A stretch of DNA of 64,000 nucleotides from Asticcacaulis sp. AC460 (GCF_000495795.1 NZ_AWGD01000015.1:62001-126000); one strand, 5' to 3'. Positions 35,415 through 44,394 are shown, counted from the first letter of the stretch. Numbers and translations: made by a program. Notes: generated by a model from the letters alone, not told the origin.

Positions 35415-35490
35415 TGGTGGAGCTAAGCGGAGTCGAACCGCTGACCTCTTGAATGCCATTCAAGCGCTCTACCAACTGAGCTATAGCCCC
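35415..35490 (-). tRNA. tRNA-Ala, anticodon GGC
   Basis: Read on the minus strand, the acceptor GGGGCTA pairs with TAGCTCC and includes a G3-U70 pair, the alanine identity element. The D arm is GCTCAGTTGGTAGAGC. The anticodon stem CTTGA/TCAAG encloses loop ATGGCAT (anticodon GGC), and the T arm has GGTTCGACTCC. CCA is encoded. The gene is 76 bases. Confidence 0.97.
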
Positions 35491-35646
35491 ATCTTAAGGA
35501 TGGTCTCTCCGGGGTCGCCCCCGTTGAGGCGGCGACTTCTATGTCATGGTTCGGCGCCATGCAAGCCCCTTTTTCAAACAATTTTCGATTTTTTGTTGAA
35601 GCCTGCATCCCCGCCGGTTAGCACCCGCTCAACCCCGGAGACCGTC

Positions 35647-36414
35647 ATGCACCCCGCCCGTTTTTCGCTGCCCGCCTACCTGGAACGCATCGGCTTTGAG
35701 GGTAGGCCCGCGCCTGACCTGGCCACCTTACGGCAAATGATGCAGCGCCAGGTTCGCGCCGTGCCGTTCGAAAATCTCGACGTCCAGGCGGGCCGGCGCA
35801 TCTCGATCGAGCCCGATGACGTCGCCGCCAAGATTCTCGGGACGGAGCGCGGTGGCTATTGTTATGAGGTCAACAGCCTGTTCGCCATGGCCTGTATCGC
35901 CATCGGCATTCCACACCGTATCCTGGGCGCCCGGCCGATCGTCGGCGACACCCGCCGGCCGCGCAGCCATATGATCGTCCTGGCCTTTGTTGAAGGCGGC
36001 GAGTGGATCTGCGACACCGGATATGGCCGCTTCGGCCTGCGGCAACCCTTCAATCTGGCCGGTGGGCCTCAAGTCCAGGACTTCGACACCTACCGCGTCG
36101 TCAGCGCGAACGACGAATACCGCATCGAATGCCGGCTGGGCGGTGACGAGTCCGATGAGTGGAACGGTCTCTACACCTTCAACCTAAGCCCGTTCGAGAC
36201 GGCTGACTTCATCCCAGCCAACTATTACAACTCGACGAACCCGGAGGCGATCTTCATCAAGAGCCTGTTCTTATGCCGCCACACGCAAACCGGGCGGCAT
36301 GTCCTGTTCGGCGACAACCTGAAGACCTACGACAACGGCCGACTGACCCAACGCACCTTGGCGCCTCAGGACATACCCCGCACGGTTCGCGACCTGTTTG
36401 GCCTCAGCATGTAA
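35647..36414 (+). CDS. nat: Arylamine N-acetyltransferase
   Basis: A 255-residue NAT enzyme that transfers acetyl from acetyl-CoA to arylamines, hydrazines or hydroxylamines. The catalytic triad is complete: RGGYCYEVNSLF (C72), PRSHMIVL (H108) and CDTGYG (D123). FENLDVQAGR at about 41-50 is the conserved N-terminal segment. The ATG at 35647 gives MHPARFSLPAYLERIG. The length is normal. It is a single gene ended by the terminator at 36413-36445. Confidence 0.93.
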   Translation: MHPARFSLPAYLERIGFEGRPAPDLATLRQMMQRQVRAVPFENLDVQAGRRISIEPDDVAAKILGTERGGYCYEVNSLFAMACIAIGIPHRILGARPIVGDTRRPRSHMIVLAFVEGGEWICDTGYGRFGLRQPFNLAGGPQVQDFDTYRVVSANDEYRIECRLGGDESDEWNGLYTFNLSPFETADFIPANYYNSTNPEAIFIKSLFLCRHTQTGRHVLFGDNLKTYDNGRLTQRTLAPQDIPRTVRDLFGLSM

Positions 36415-36445
36415 AAAGGCCGCCGGATGATCCGGCGGCCTTTTC
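36413..36445. terminator. Bidirectional intrinsic terminator
   Basis: AAAAAGGCCGCCGGA and TCCGGCGGCCTTTT form a long perfect stem around a TGA-containing loop. It ends nat rightward and serves the convergent TIGR02300 gene leftward. Confidence 0.88.
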
Positions 36446-36449
36446 AGTC

Positions 36450-36941
36450 TTATCGGTCTTCGTCGTCTGCGCCCGGCAGGCCGTCGATTTCCTCGTCGAA
36501 GTCGGCGTCATCGTCGTCTTCCAGGAACGGTACGTCGTCATCATCGCCGTCATCAGCGAGGTCGGCGTCTTCGATATCCATGTCGACGGCATCAGCACCG
36601 GCGCCGACACGGGCCGGATCGGCCGGGTCGAGGTCTTCGTCTTCATCGACCAGCAGGGTATCGTCGGCCACCACTTGGTCGATTTCCGGCGTGATGACTT
36701 CGGGCTCTTCGTCTTCGTCTTCGTTCGGGGTCTTGGCCTTCACCTGATCTTCGGCTTCCTCGTCCGTATCTTCATAGTCAGGTGCAGTCGTGCGGACGCG
36801 CGAACGGCGCGTGCGGATGGCTTCTTCCGGATCGAACTCGAACGCGCAGCGCGGGCAATGCGCCGGGCGTTTGCCAAGGTCGTAGAACTTGGCGGTACAA
36901 TTGGGGCAAAGCTGTTTGGTGCCTAAGGCGGGGTCAGCCAC
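36450..36941 (-). CDS. TIGR02300-family (FYDLN acid) protein
   Basis: A 163-residue protein of the alphaproteobacterial TIGR02300 family. The N-terminus LCPNCTAKFYDLGKRPAHCPRCAFEF is a zinc-ribbon-like four-cysteine motif with the naming FYDLN-type residues. The rest is highly acidic and low-complexity (long D/E runs such as DDGDDDDVPFLEDDDDADFDEE). The function is unknown, possibly nucleic acid or chaperone related. It is divergent from aroA, its usual position. Confidence 0.9.
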   Translation of the reverse strand: MADPALGTKQLCPNCTAKFYDLGKRPAHCPRCAFEFDPEEAIRTRRSRVRTTAPDYEDTDEEAEDQVKAKTPNEDEDEEPEVITPEIDQVVADDTLLVDEDEDLDPADPARVGAGADAVDMDIEDADLADDGDDDDVPFLEDDDDADFDEEIDGLPGADDEDR

Positions 36942-37094
36942 GGGTCGTCCTTATCAGTCAGGATAGAAAAAAGCGTTTGCGATTGGCCCCCTTGCCACTA
37001 GATAGCCCTCCTGTCAAAAGGATAAATCCCAGCCGGCTTCAATTTTTCTTGGCTGGTTTTTTTGCGGTCCTTAAGCCGACCAAGCCAGAGTTCC

Positions 37095-38360
37095 ATGATA
37101 CCCGATAAAGCCACCGCCGTCCGACTTGTTCCCGTTCGTCAAAAGCTCAGCGGACGGATCGCCCTACCGGGCTCCAAATCGATCACCAACCGGGCGTTGC
37201 TGATCGCCGCCCTGGCCCAGGGGACGAGCCGTATCACCGGCGCGTTGAAAAGCGATGACACACAATATATGGCATGTGCCCTGGAACAACTGGGCGTCGC
37301 GGTCAGCGATACCGGCGAGACCGAATTTCGGGTCGACAGCACCGGCACGCTGACGCCGTCGCAAGCGCCGCTGTTTCTGGGCAATGCCGGTACCGCCGTG
37401 CGCTTTCTCACCGCGGCGGCCGCCAATGTCGCCGGCACCACCGTCCTGACCGGCGACGCCCATATGCAGAAGCGCCCGATCGCTCCCTTGGTCGAAGCCT
37501 TGAACGCGGCCGGTGTCGTGGCCACCGCTCCGACGGGATGCCCGCCGGTTACGGTCGAAGGCAAGGGCGGCTTCGGGACCCGCGCCATCGAGGTCGACGC
37601 CAGCCTGTCCAGTCAGTATGTCTCGGCCCTGATGATGGCCGGCACCGCCGGCGACGCCCCCTTCAGCTTGAAGGTCAAGGACGGCGATATCGGCGCGCGC
37701 GGCTATATCGACATTACGCTGACCTGCATGCGCGACTTCGGCGCGGAGATCACCCAGACCGGCCCCTTAAGCTGGGACATCGCCAACCAGCCGTACCAGG
37801 CGCGCGACTACTGGGTCGAACCGGACGCCAGCGCGGCCACCTATGTCTGGGGCATCAACGCCCTGACCGGCTCCGACCTCGATATCGGCATCGCGCCGGA
37901 AGCCATGATGCAGCCGGACGCCAAGGCCTATGATTTTATCAGCCAGTTTCCGGACCTGCCGCCGGTGATCGACGGCAGCCAGATGCAGGACGCCATCCCG
38001 ACCATCGCCGTGCTGGCCGCCTTCAACAATCATCCGGTTCGCTTCGTCGGCATCGCCAATCTGCGCGTCAAGGAATGCGACCGCATCAATGCCGTCGCCA
38101 CCGAGTTGAACCGCATCCAGCCAGGCCTGGCTGAGGAAATCGGCGACGACCTGTTGATCACGCCGGACCGCAGCCTGATCGGCCGAACGGTGCAAGCCGA
38201 TATCGAAACCTACCACGATCACCGCATCGCGATGGCCTTCGCCCAGGCCGCGCTGGTGATCGATGGCCTGCGCATCCTCGATCCCGGCTGCACGGCCAAG
38301 ACCTATCCCGGCTACTGGCGCGACCTGCACAGCGTCGGCGTAGAAATGGCCTTCGACTGA
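37095..38360 (+). CDS. aroA: 3-phosphoshikimate 1-carboxyvinyltransferase (EPSP synthase)
   Basis: A 421-residue EPSP synthase of the shikimate pathway. LPGSKSITNRALL near the N-terminus, LFLGNAGTAVRFLTAA (93-108), RVKECDRI and YHDHRIAMAFAQAAL are all present. The residue at the position of E. coli Pro101 is phenylalanine (F104). That places it outside the simple class I motif and could influence inhibitor sensitivity (inference). The ATG at 37095 (MIPDKATAVRLVP) is preferred over an upstream TTG. Two small accessory units separate it from cmk, which often follows directly. Confidence 0.95.
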   Translation: MIPDKATAVRLVPVRQKLSGRIALPGSKSITNRALLIAALAQGTSRITGALKSDDTQYMACALEQLGVAVSDTGETEFRVDSTGTLTPSQAPLFLGNAGTAVRFLTAAAANVAGTTVLTGDAHMQKRPIAPLVEALNAAGVVATAPTGCPPVTVEGKGGFGTRAIEVDASLSSQYVSALMMAGTAGDAPFSLKVKDGDIGARGYIDITLTCMRDFGAEITQTGPLSWDIANQPYQARDYWVEPDASAATYVWGINALTGSDLDIGIAPEAMMQPDAKAYDFISQFPDLPPVIDGSQMQDAIPTIAVLAAFNNHPVRFVGIANLRVKECDRINAVATELNRIQPGLAEEIGDDLLITPDRSLIGRTVQADIETYHDHRIAMAFAQAALVIDGLRILDPGCTAKTYPGYWRDLHSVGVEMAFD

Positions 38361-38404
38361 ACTGCCCGACTCTGGTAGGATTCGCTTATTAGCTGGAGGC
38401 GAAC

Positions 38405-38767
38405 ATGGCAGTGACGGGTATCGGTGGGTTTTTCTTTCGGGCCAAGGACACGAAGGCCCTCAGCGATTGGTACGCCAAGCATCTCGGCGTCGGCGCCGGT
38501 GAATATGGCGTCTGGCAGACCCAGGCGGGACCCAGTGTGTTCGCACCGTTCAAGGCCGACACGGATTATTTCGCCGCCGACCACCAGTGGATGCTGAACC
38601 TGCGCGTCGACGATCTGGATGCTCTGTTGGCGAGCCTGCGCGAGGCCGGCATCGAGGTGATCACCAAACCCGAATGGGATATGCCGGGCGTCGGCCGGTT
38701 TGCGCGCATTCATGATCCGGAAAATAACCCGATCGAACTGTGGGAACCCGACCCGGCCGCGGCTTAG
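38405..38767 (+). CDS. VOC-superfamily (glyoxalase-like) protein
   Basis: A 120-residue single vicinal-oxygen-chelate domain. GIGGFFFRAKDTKALSDWYAKHLGV opens the fold, and GRFARIHDPENNPIELWEP closes it with the metal-ligand glutamate. The function could be a lyase, dioxygenase or resistance protein. It lies between aroA and a toxin-antitoxin pair, so it is an accessory insertion here. Confidence 0.85.
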   Translation: MAVTGIGGFFFRAKDTKALSDWYAKHLGVGAGEYGVWQTQAGPSVFAPFKADTDYFAADHQWMLNLRVDDLDALLASLREAGIEVITKPEWDMPGVGRFARIHDPENNPIELWEPDPAAA

Positions 38768-38801
38768 GGCTATTTTTTTAAAGGCCAATATGCTATTATG
38801 A

Positions 38802-38820
38802 CCATAGTAAGTGACTATGG
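38802..38820 (+). promoter_or_regulatory. Palindromic operator-like site upstream of the antitoxin
   Basis: CCATAGTAAGTGACTATGG has perfect seven-base arms (CCATAGT/ACTATGG). A -10-like TATTAT lies at 38794-38799, so the palindrome covers the likely start of transcription, as expected for autoregulation by an antitoxin. It also contains the first possible start codons of the antitoxin. Confidence 0.6.
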
Positions 38821-39062
38821 ACATGAAAATGGACGACTTAACTTCGATCGGCGCCGGGGATTTTAAGGCCAAGTGCCTGAAGCTACTGGATCAGGTCGCC
38901 GAAACGCGTCAGCCGCTTACGATTACCAAACACGGCAAGCCGGTTGCACGTCTGGTTCCTATCGAGCCGAAGCGCTCATTGTTCGGTGCGTTAAAAGGTA
39001 GCGTCTACTACGAGGGTGACATTATTTCGCCTATCGACGTTGAATGGGATGCAGCGAAGTGA
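38811..39062 (+). CDS. Phd/YefM-type antitoxin
   Basis: An 83-residue antitoxin (up to). The DNA-binding N-terminal half has SIGAGDFKAKCLKLLDQVAETRQPLTITKHGKPVARLVPI, typical of Phd/YefM. The C-terminal half (GSVYYEGDIISPIDVEWDAAK) is the toxin-binding tail. The start is uncertain: GTG at 38811 and ATGs at 38817, 38823 and 38829 are all in frame and binding sites are weak. The toxin gene overlaps its stop (GTGA). Confidence 0.85.
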   Translation: MTMDMKMDDLTSIGAGDFKAKCLKLLDQVAETRQPLTITKHGKPVARLVPIEPKRSLFGALKGSVYYEGDIISPIDVEWDAAK

Positions 39063-39475
39063 GCTTTGTGCTGCTGGACACCCAAGTTCTGGTCTGGCTG
39101 ATGCAAGGGGTTGATCGCCTTTCCCCTGCGAAACGCGAACGCATTCAACAGGCCGCAAATCGCAACGAACTTGGCATTGCGGCCATAACGCCGTGGGAGA
39201 TTGCCATGCTGACGGCCAAAGGCCGCCTGGCCCTGCCGATGGATGTTGGTGAGTGGATCGACGCGGCCGTGCATGGCTTTGGCATTGTAGTCGTGCCACT
39301 GTCACCTGAAATTTCGGTCGCCAGTAACCGTTTGCCTGGCGATTTCCACGCCGATCCTGCTGACCGCATGATCGTTGCCTCCGCCCGCCATCTGAACGCT
39401 CTTCTGGTGACCGAAGACACCGCCATTCTCGCCTATGCCGATGCAGGACATGTCCAGGCCGTGTCTGCCAGCTAA
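39059..39475 (+). CDS. PIN-domain toxin (VapC-like)
   Basis: A 138-residue PIN-domain ribonuclease. VLLDTQVLVWLMQG gives the first acid, AAITPWEIAMLTAKGRL the conserved glutamate, and FHADPADRMIVASARHLNALLVTEDTAIL the last two acids of the metal site. Such toxins cleave RNA and arrest growth when free of antitoxin. A GTG at 39059 overlaps the antitoxin stop. An ATG 15 bases earlier is also possible. It forms a two-gene operon with the Phd-like antitoxin. Confidence 0.87.
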   Translation: MSFVLLDTQVLVWLMQGVDRLSPAKRERIQQAANRNELGIAAITPWEIAMLTAKGRLALPMDVGEWIDAAVHGFGIVVVPLSPEISVASNRLPGDFHADPADRMIVASARHLNALLVTEDTAILAYADAGHVQAVSAS

Positions 39476-39517
39476 GGCGCTCTTGCAGCCCCGCCGCCGC
39501 CGCGCTACAGCCGCGCC

Positions 39518-40141
39518 ATGACCCAACCGCTTATCATCGCCTTCGACGGCCCGGCCGCTTCGGGCAAGGGCACCCTGGCCTCGGTGATCGCCGCCGACTA
39601 CGGCCTGCCCTTCCTGGATACCGGCCTGCTGTATCGCGCCGCCGGCCATCTGGCGCATGTCCTCAATATCGATCCCGCGCAGGCAGCCACCCGCATCACG
39701 CCCGAACGGCTCAATGACGAAGCCTTGCGCGGCCGTGAAGCCGGCGAGCGCGCCAGCCAGGTCGCCGCCATTCCGGCCGTGCGCGCCGCGTTGAAGCAGT
39801 TCCAGATCGACTTCGCTCATCAACCCGCCGGTGCGGTACTGGATGGCCGCGATATCGGCACGGTCATCGCCCCCGACGCCACGGTCAAGCTCTTCGTCAC
39901 CGCCACCCCGGAAATCCGCGCCGGGCGCCGCTGGAAGCAACTGGTCAAGCTCAATCCGGCCCTGACCTTCGACGAGGTGCTGAACGATATCCGCATCCGG
40001 GACGCCCGCGACTCCGGCCGCGCCGACGCACCCCTTGAAAAAGCGGAAGATGCCCTCTTGCTGGATACCTCCGACTTGGGTATAGAAGCCGCCATCGCGG
40101 CTGCGCGATCCCTTGTGAAAGACCGGTGTGGCGACATCTGA
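39518..40141 (+). CDS. cmk: Cytidylate kinase
   Basis: A 207-residue (d)CMP kinase. The P-loop is DGPAASGKGTLAS (10-22), and LDTGLLYRAAGH and GAVLDGRDIGTVIAPDATVKLFVTA are signature segments. RDARDSGRADAPL carries the LID arginines. It is in its conserved place before rpsA. It is slightly shorter than E. coli Cmk but full in motifs. Confidence 0.96.
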   Translation: MTQPLIIAFDGPAASGKGTLASVIAADYGLPFLDTGLLYRAAGHLAHVLNIDPAQAATRITPERLNDEALRGREAGERASQVAAIPAVRAALKQFQIDFAHQPAGAVLDGRDIGTVIAPDATVKLFVTATPEIRAGRRWKQLVKLNPALTFDEVLNDIRIRDARDSGRADAPLEKAEDALLLDTSDLGIEAAIAAARSLVKDRCGDI

Positions 40142-40363
40142 CGCCAAATTCCAACGCCGGTTGCTTGAGGCATCCACACAGGGACGTCATCGGGGCTTTT
40201 TAGGCCCGCAGTCAACCCCTTGGGGCCCGGCACGAGCCTGCCTCCCAAACAGCTTTTAAACAATCCAAAGCCGCACCCCGTGCGAACGCTCTCCTGGCCT
40301 TGCCTCATAAGGACCGGAGGGACTCCCGTTTGCCGGACACGCGCCCACACACCAAGAGTTTAC
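40142..40363 (+). other. rpsA 5' leader, 222 bases
   Basis: The spacer between cmk and rpsA is long and GC-rich, with short stems such as CCCCTTGGGG. S1 represses its own translation in E. coli through its leader, so an RNA fold here may do the same. I cannot define the structure by eye. No gene is seen. Confidence 0.4.
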
Positions 40364-42052
40364 ATGAGCGAATACAACCCCTCGCGTGAAGATTTTGCCG
40401 CCCTGCTCGACGAATCGATGCACGGCCGCGACATGCTCGAAGGCCAGGTCATTCACGGCCTTATCGTCGCTGTCGACAAGGATTTTGTCACGGTCGACGT
40501 CGGTCTGAAGACCGAAGGCCGCGTCTCGCTGAAGGAATTCGGCACCGATGCTGCCGGCCTGAAGGTCGGTAACACTGTCGAAGTCTATCTCGAGCGCGTC
40601 GAAAACGCCATGGGCGAAGCCGTCATCTCGCGCGAGAAGGCCCGCCGTGAAGAAGCCTGGACCCGTCTGGAAGCCATCTTCAACCGTGGCGAGCCGGTCC
40701 TGGGTACCATCGTCGGCCGCGTCAAGGGCGGCTTCACCGTCGATATGGACGGCGCTTCGGGCTTCCTGCCCGGTTCGCAGGTCGATATCCGTCCGGTGCG
40801 CGACGTCGCCCCGCTGATGGGCAAGGAACAACCCTTCGCCATCCTGAAGATGGACCGTCCGCGCGGCAATATCGTCGTGTCGCGTCGCGCCATCCTGGAA
40901 GAAGCCCGCGCCGAACAGCGCACCGAACTGGTCGGCCAGCTGGCCGAGGGCGAGATCCGCGACGGCGTCGTCAAGAACATCACCGACTACGGTGCGTTCG
41001 TCGACCTGGGCGGCATCGATGGCCTGCTGCACGTCACCGACATGTCGTGGAAGCGCGTTTCGCACCCGTCGCAAGTCCTCAACGTCGGCGACGCGGTCCG
41101 CGTCCAGATCATCAAGATCAATCCGGACACGCAACGTATCTCGCTGGGCATGAAGCAACTGCAGAACGACCCGTGGGAAAACGTCGACACCAAGTATCCG
41201 GTCGGCGGCAAGTTCTCGGGCCGTATCACCAACATCACCGACTACGGCGCCTTCGTGGAGCTGGAATCGGGCGTCGAAGGCCTGGTCCACGTGTCGGAAA
41301 TGTCCTGGACCAAGAAGAACGTCCATCCGGGCAAGATCGTCTCCACCTCTCAAGAGGTTGAGGTTGTCGTCCTGGAAGTCGACGCTTCGAAGCGCCGCGT
41401 TTCGCTGGGCCTGAAGCAGGCTCAGGAAAATCCGTGGGATCAGTTCCTGCGTCAGCACCCGATCGGTTCGACCATCGAAGGCGAAGTCAAGAACGCCACC
41501 GAGTTCGGCCTGTTCATCGGCTTCGAAAACGACATCGACGGCATGGTTCACCTCTCCGACCTGGACTGGAACGTCCCGGGCGAAGAAGCCATCGGCAAGT
41601 ACAAGAAGGGCGACAGCGTCAAGTCGAAGGTCCTGGACGTCGACGTCGACAAGGAACGCATCTCGCTGGGCATCAAGCAGCTCGGCAACGATCCGATGAC
41701 CGGCGACACCTTCAAGAAGGGCCAGACCGTCACCGTGACCGTCACCGAAGTCACGTCGGGCGGGATCGAAGTCCGCTTCGGCGAAGACGACGCGCCGATG
41801 TCGGCCTTCGTCCGCAAGTCGGACCTGTCGCGCGACCGCAACGAACAGCGCGTTGAACGCTTCGCCGTCGGCGACCGCATCGACGCCCAGGTCACCAACG
41901 TCGACAAGGCGGCCCGCAAGGTCTCCGTCTCGATCAAGGCCCTGGAAATGGCGGCCGAAAAGGAAGCCATCGAACAGTACGGCTCGCAGGACTCCGGCGC
42001 TTCGCTGGGCGACATCCTGGGCGCCGCCCTGCGTGATAAGGCAGGGTCGTAA
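40364..42052 (+). CDS. rpsA: 30S ribosomal protein S1
   Basis: A 562-residue S1 with six OB-fold S1 repeats, which unwinds mRNA and helps initiation. The first two repeats are divergent (binding the ribosome), and the later ones contain clear [24 protein letters not shown] and [25 protein letters not shown] copies. The start at 40364 ([18 protein letters not shown]) is typical of alphaproteobacterial S1. Residues upstream are translated leader. A terminator follows at 42128-42155. Confidence 0.97.
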   Translation: MSEYNPSREDFAALLDESMHGRDMLEGQVIHGLIVAVDKDFVTVDVGLKTEGRVSLKEFGTDAAGLKVGNTVEVYLERVENAMGEAVISREKARREEAWTRLEAIFNRGEPVLGTIVGRVKGGFTVDMDGASGFLPGSQVDIRPVRDVAPLMGKEQPFAILKMDRPRGNIVVSRRAILEEARAEQRTELVGQLAEGEIRDGVVKNITDYGAFVDLGGIDGLLHVTDMSWKRVSHPSQVLNVGDAVRVQIIKINPDTQRISLGMKQLQNDPWENVDTKYPVGGKFSGRITNITDYGAFVELESGVEGLVHVSEMSWTKKNVHPGKIVSTSQEVEVVVLEVDASKRRVSLGLKQAQENPWDQFLRQHPIGSTIEGEVKNATEFGLFIGFENDIDGMVHLSDLDWNVPGEEAIGKYKKGDSVKSKVLDVDVDKERISLGIKQLGNDPMTGDTFKKGQTVTVTVTEVTSGGIEVRFGEDDAPMSAFVRKSDLSRDRNEQRVERFAVGDRIDAQVTNVDKAARKVSVSIKALEMAAEKEAIEQYGSQDSGASLGDILGAALRDKAGS

Positions 42053-42155
42053 GCAGGGGCTCAGCCCCTGCACCCGGAATCGCGACGGTGTGAACGCACC
42101 CTAACGATGACGGTCACCAGATAAGAAGCCGGAGCCGCAAGGTTCCGGCTTTTTT
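42053..42155 (+). terminator. Tandem hairpins ending the rpsA transcript
   Basis: GCAGGGGCTCAGCCCCTGC (42053-42071) begins at the rpsA stop. A second stem GCCGGAGCC/GGTTCCGGC around GCAA (42128-42149) is followed by TTTTTT (42150-42155). The second is a standard intrinsic terminator. Confidence 0.85.
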
Positions 42156-42218
42156 ATTGCGTCAATGTAGGGAACAGGCAAAGTCACCCGTCTTTTAACC
42201 AAGCACCGGGACGCCACC

Positions 42219-42590
42219 ATGCATTACGCCATTCTCTGCTACGATTCCGAAGAGGTCATCTCCGCCTGGTCGAAGGACAAGGACGCCCAGGTCATGCACG
42301 ATCTCGGCGCCGTTCAGGAACGTCTCGTAGCCGAGAAGAAGATGGGTCCCGTCGCCCGGCTGATGCCGACCACCGCCGCGGTGTCTTTACGCAAAGGCCG
42401 CGACACCCTGGTCCTTGACGGCCCCTTCGCCGAAACCAAGGAACAGCTCCTGGGCTTCTACACCGTCGAATGCGACACGCTGGACGAGGCCATCGAAGCC
42501 GCCAAGGACCTGGCCGCCGCTTCCGGCTCGGCTGGCTGTTTCGAAATCCGGCCCATGATGATCTTTATTCCCGACAGACGCACACCATGA
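42219..42590 (+). CDS. YCII-domain DGPF protein, partner of an ECF42 sigma factor
   Basis: A 123-residue YCII-fold protein. LVLDGPFAETKEQLLGFYTVE contains the DGPF motif (67-70) that names the proteins found with ECF42 sigma factors. The role of DGPF proteins is not established; the fold suggests a small-molecule or enzymatic function. Its stop overlaps the sigma factor start (ATGA), so the two are translationally coupled. Confidence 0.9.
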   Translation: MHYAILCYDSEEVISAWSKDKDAQVMHDLGAVQERLVAEKKMGPVARLMPTTAAVSLRKGRDTLVLDGPFAETKEQLLGFYTVECDTLDEAIEAAKDLAAASGSAGCFEIRPMMIFIPDRRTP

Positions 42591-43861
42591 TCGATCCCGA
42601 CTGGACAGGCACCGCCATTGCCGCCGCCCGGCCCCAAGCCGTCGCTGCCCTGCTGCGCTATTTTCGCAGCCTCGACCTGGCGGAAGACGCCTTCCAGGAC
42701 GCGGCCCTGCGCGCGCTGAAAACCTGGCCGGTCAAGGGTCCGCCGCGCGATCCGACCGCCTGGCTGATCATGGTCGGCCGCAACGCCGCCCTGGACCATG
42801 TCCGCCGCCGGTCGAAACAGACCGAACTTCCGCCCGAAGAGACCCTGTCCGACCTGGGCGACGCCGAAGCCGACATCGCCGAACGGCTGGACGACAGCGA
42901 CTATCGCGACGATGTCCTGCGTCTTCTGTTCATCTGCTCGCACCCCGACCTGCCGCCGGTGCACCAGGTGACCCTGGCCCTGCGCATCGTCTGCGGCCTG
43001 ACCGTGCCCCAGATCGCCCGCGCCTTCTTTACCGGCGAAAAGGCCATGGAACAGCGGATCACGCGTGCCAAGGCCCGCGTCGCCGAAAGCGACGTCCCCT
43101 ATGGCGTGCCCAGCCCAGCCGAACGCGCCGATCGCGTCTATGCCGTCGCGACCATGATCTATCTGGTGTTCAACGAAGGCTATACCGGCAACGCCAAAGA
43201 AACCGAAGCCCGGGCCCCGCTATGCGATGAAGCCATCCGCCTGGCGCGGCTGCTGATGCGGCTGTTCCCGGCTGAGCCCGAACTGATGGGGTTGACTGCC
43301 TTGCTGCTGATCCAGCATTCGCGCGCCGCCGCCCGGTTTGACGATAACGGCGAGGCCATCCTGATGGAACAACAGAATCGCCGCCTTTGGGATCACCGCG
43401 CCATCGCCGAAGGCATTGCCCTGATCGACAAGGCGCTGCGCCACCGCCAACCCGGCCCTTTCCAGGTCCAGGCCGCTATCTCCGCCTTGCATGCCCGCGC
43501 CTCCGGCGTCGAGGAAACCGACTGGGTCCAGATCGAACGCCTGTACCGTACCCTGGAGCAGATGCAGCCGTCGCCGGTGATTACGCTCAACCGCGCCGTC
43601 GCCGTGGCCAGGATCGACGGGCCGCAAGCCGCGCTGGACCTGATCGCACCCCTGGCCGAGGCCTTGGACGGCTACTACTATTATCATGGCGCCGTGGGCG
43701 TGTTCTCGCGCCAGAAGGGCGATGCCGTCGCCGCACGCGAGGCGTTTACCCGCGCCATCGCCTGCAGTAAAACCCTGTCCGAAGCCACCCATATCCGCCG
43801 TCAGCTCGACCAGTTGGAGGCCGAATTTCCTGCTGACAAAAAAATTGCGCGGGATGTGTAG
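42587..43861 (+). CDS. ECF42-group sigma factor with C-terminal TPR-like domain
   Basis: A 424-residue extracytoplasmic-function sigma factor. Region 2 is at about 20-85 (LAEDAFQDAALRALKTWP, PTAWLIMVGRNAALDHVRRR). Region 4 is at about 125-170 (VTLALRIVCGLTVPQIARAFFTGEKAMEQRITRAK). A long C-terminal helical extension of about 240 residues has TPR-like repeats and conserved YLVFNEGYTG. This extension characterises group ECF42 and replaces an anti-sigma factor. It is coupled to the DGPF gene and followed by a VOC gene, the usual ECF42 neighbourhood. Confidence 0.93.
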   Translation: MIDPDWTGTAIAAARPQAVAALLRYFRSLDLAEDAFQDAALRALKTWPVKGPPRDPTAWLIMVGRNAALDHVRRRSKQTELPPEETLSDLGDAEADIAERLDDSDYRDDVLRLLFICSHPDLPPVHQVTLALRIVCGLTVPQIARAFFTGEKAMEQRITRAKARVAESDVPYGVPSPAERADRVYAVATMIYLVFNEGYTGNAKETEARAPLCDEAIRLARLLMRLFPAEPELMGLTALLLIQHSRAAARFDDNGEAILMEQQNRRLWDHRAIAEGIALIDKALRHRQPGPFQVQAAISALHARASGVEETDWVQIERLYRTLEQMQPSPVITLNRAVAVARIDGPQAALDLIAPLAEALDGYYYYHGAVGVFSRQKGDAVAAREAFTRAIACSKTLSEATHIRRQLDQLEAEFPADKKIARDV

Positions 43862-43918
43862 GGTCGCCCCCGTCGCGTTCGTCATTAATGCGTACCACCC
43901 AACCCAGAGGAGCTTCCC

Positions 43919-44332
43919 ATGACCGACACCCCCGTTATCGATCCCGCCCTGTACAACGGCGTCATCCCCTATCTTAATGTCGTCGGCGCCGCCGACGCCG
44001 CCGAATTCTACAAGAAGGCCTTCGGTGCCGAGGAAATCGCGCGCATGCCGGGTGGGGATGGCCGCCTGATGCACTGCCACCTCAAAATCCATGGCGGCTC
44101 GCTGATGCTGGCCGACGCCTTCCCGGAATTCGGCTATCCGCACCAGCCGTCGCACAGCTTCACCATGATGATTGTCGACGACGCGATCGATCCGTGGTGG
44201 AACCGCGCCGTCGAAGCCGGTTGCAACGTGGTCTCCGAGCTGAAAGTTGAATTCTGGGGCGACCGCTTCGGCAGCATGAAGGACCCCTACGGCGTCCACT
44301 GGGCGTTCAATGAGCCTCAAAAGAAGGCATAG
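43919..44332 (+). CDS. VOC-superfamily protein (PhnB-like)
   Basis: A 137-residue VOC protein of the PhnB/YdhR-like group. GVIPYLNVVGAADAAEFYKKAFGAEEIARM opens the fold, and FWGDRFGSMKDPYGVHWAF closes it, with the typical DPxGxxW segment. Metal coordination is probable but the activity is unknown. VOC proteins are common in ECF42 clusters, so it may be a target gene of the sigma factor. Confidence 0.88.
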   Translation: MTDTPVIDPALYNGVIPYLNVVGAADAAEFYKKAFGAEEIARMPGGDGRLMHCHLKIHGGSLMLADAFPEFGYPHQPSHSFTMMIVDDAIDPWWNRAVEAGCNVVSELKVEFWGDRFGSMKDPYGVHWAFNEPQKKA

Positions 44333-44394
44333 GGCCTCAGTATTGCCGATCATGCCTCCCCGTGACATAGACAGGGTCGCGGGGAGGATCAGAC

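Noticed and set aside
40256-42073. A 605-codon open frame on the minus strand opposite rpsA
   Set aside because: It exists because of the biased codons of rpsA. The translated product has no domain and S1 on the other strand is certain.
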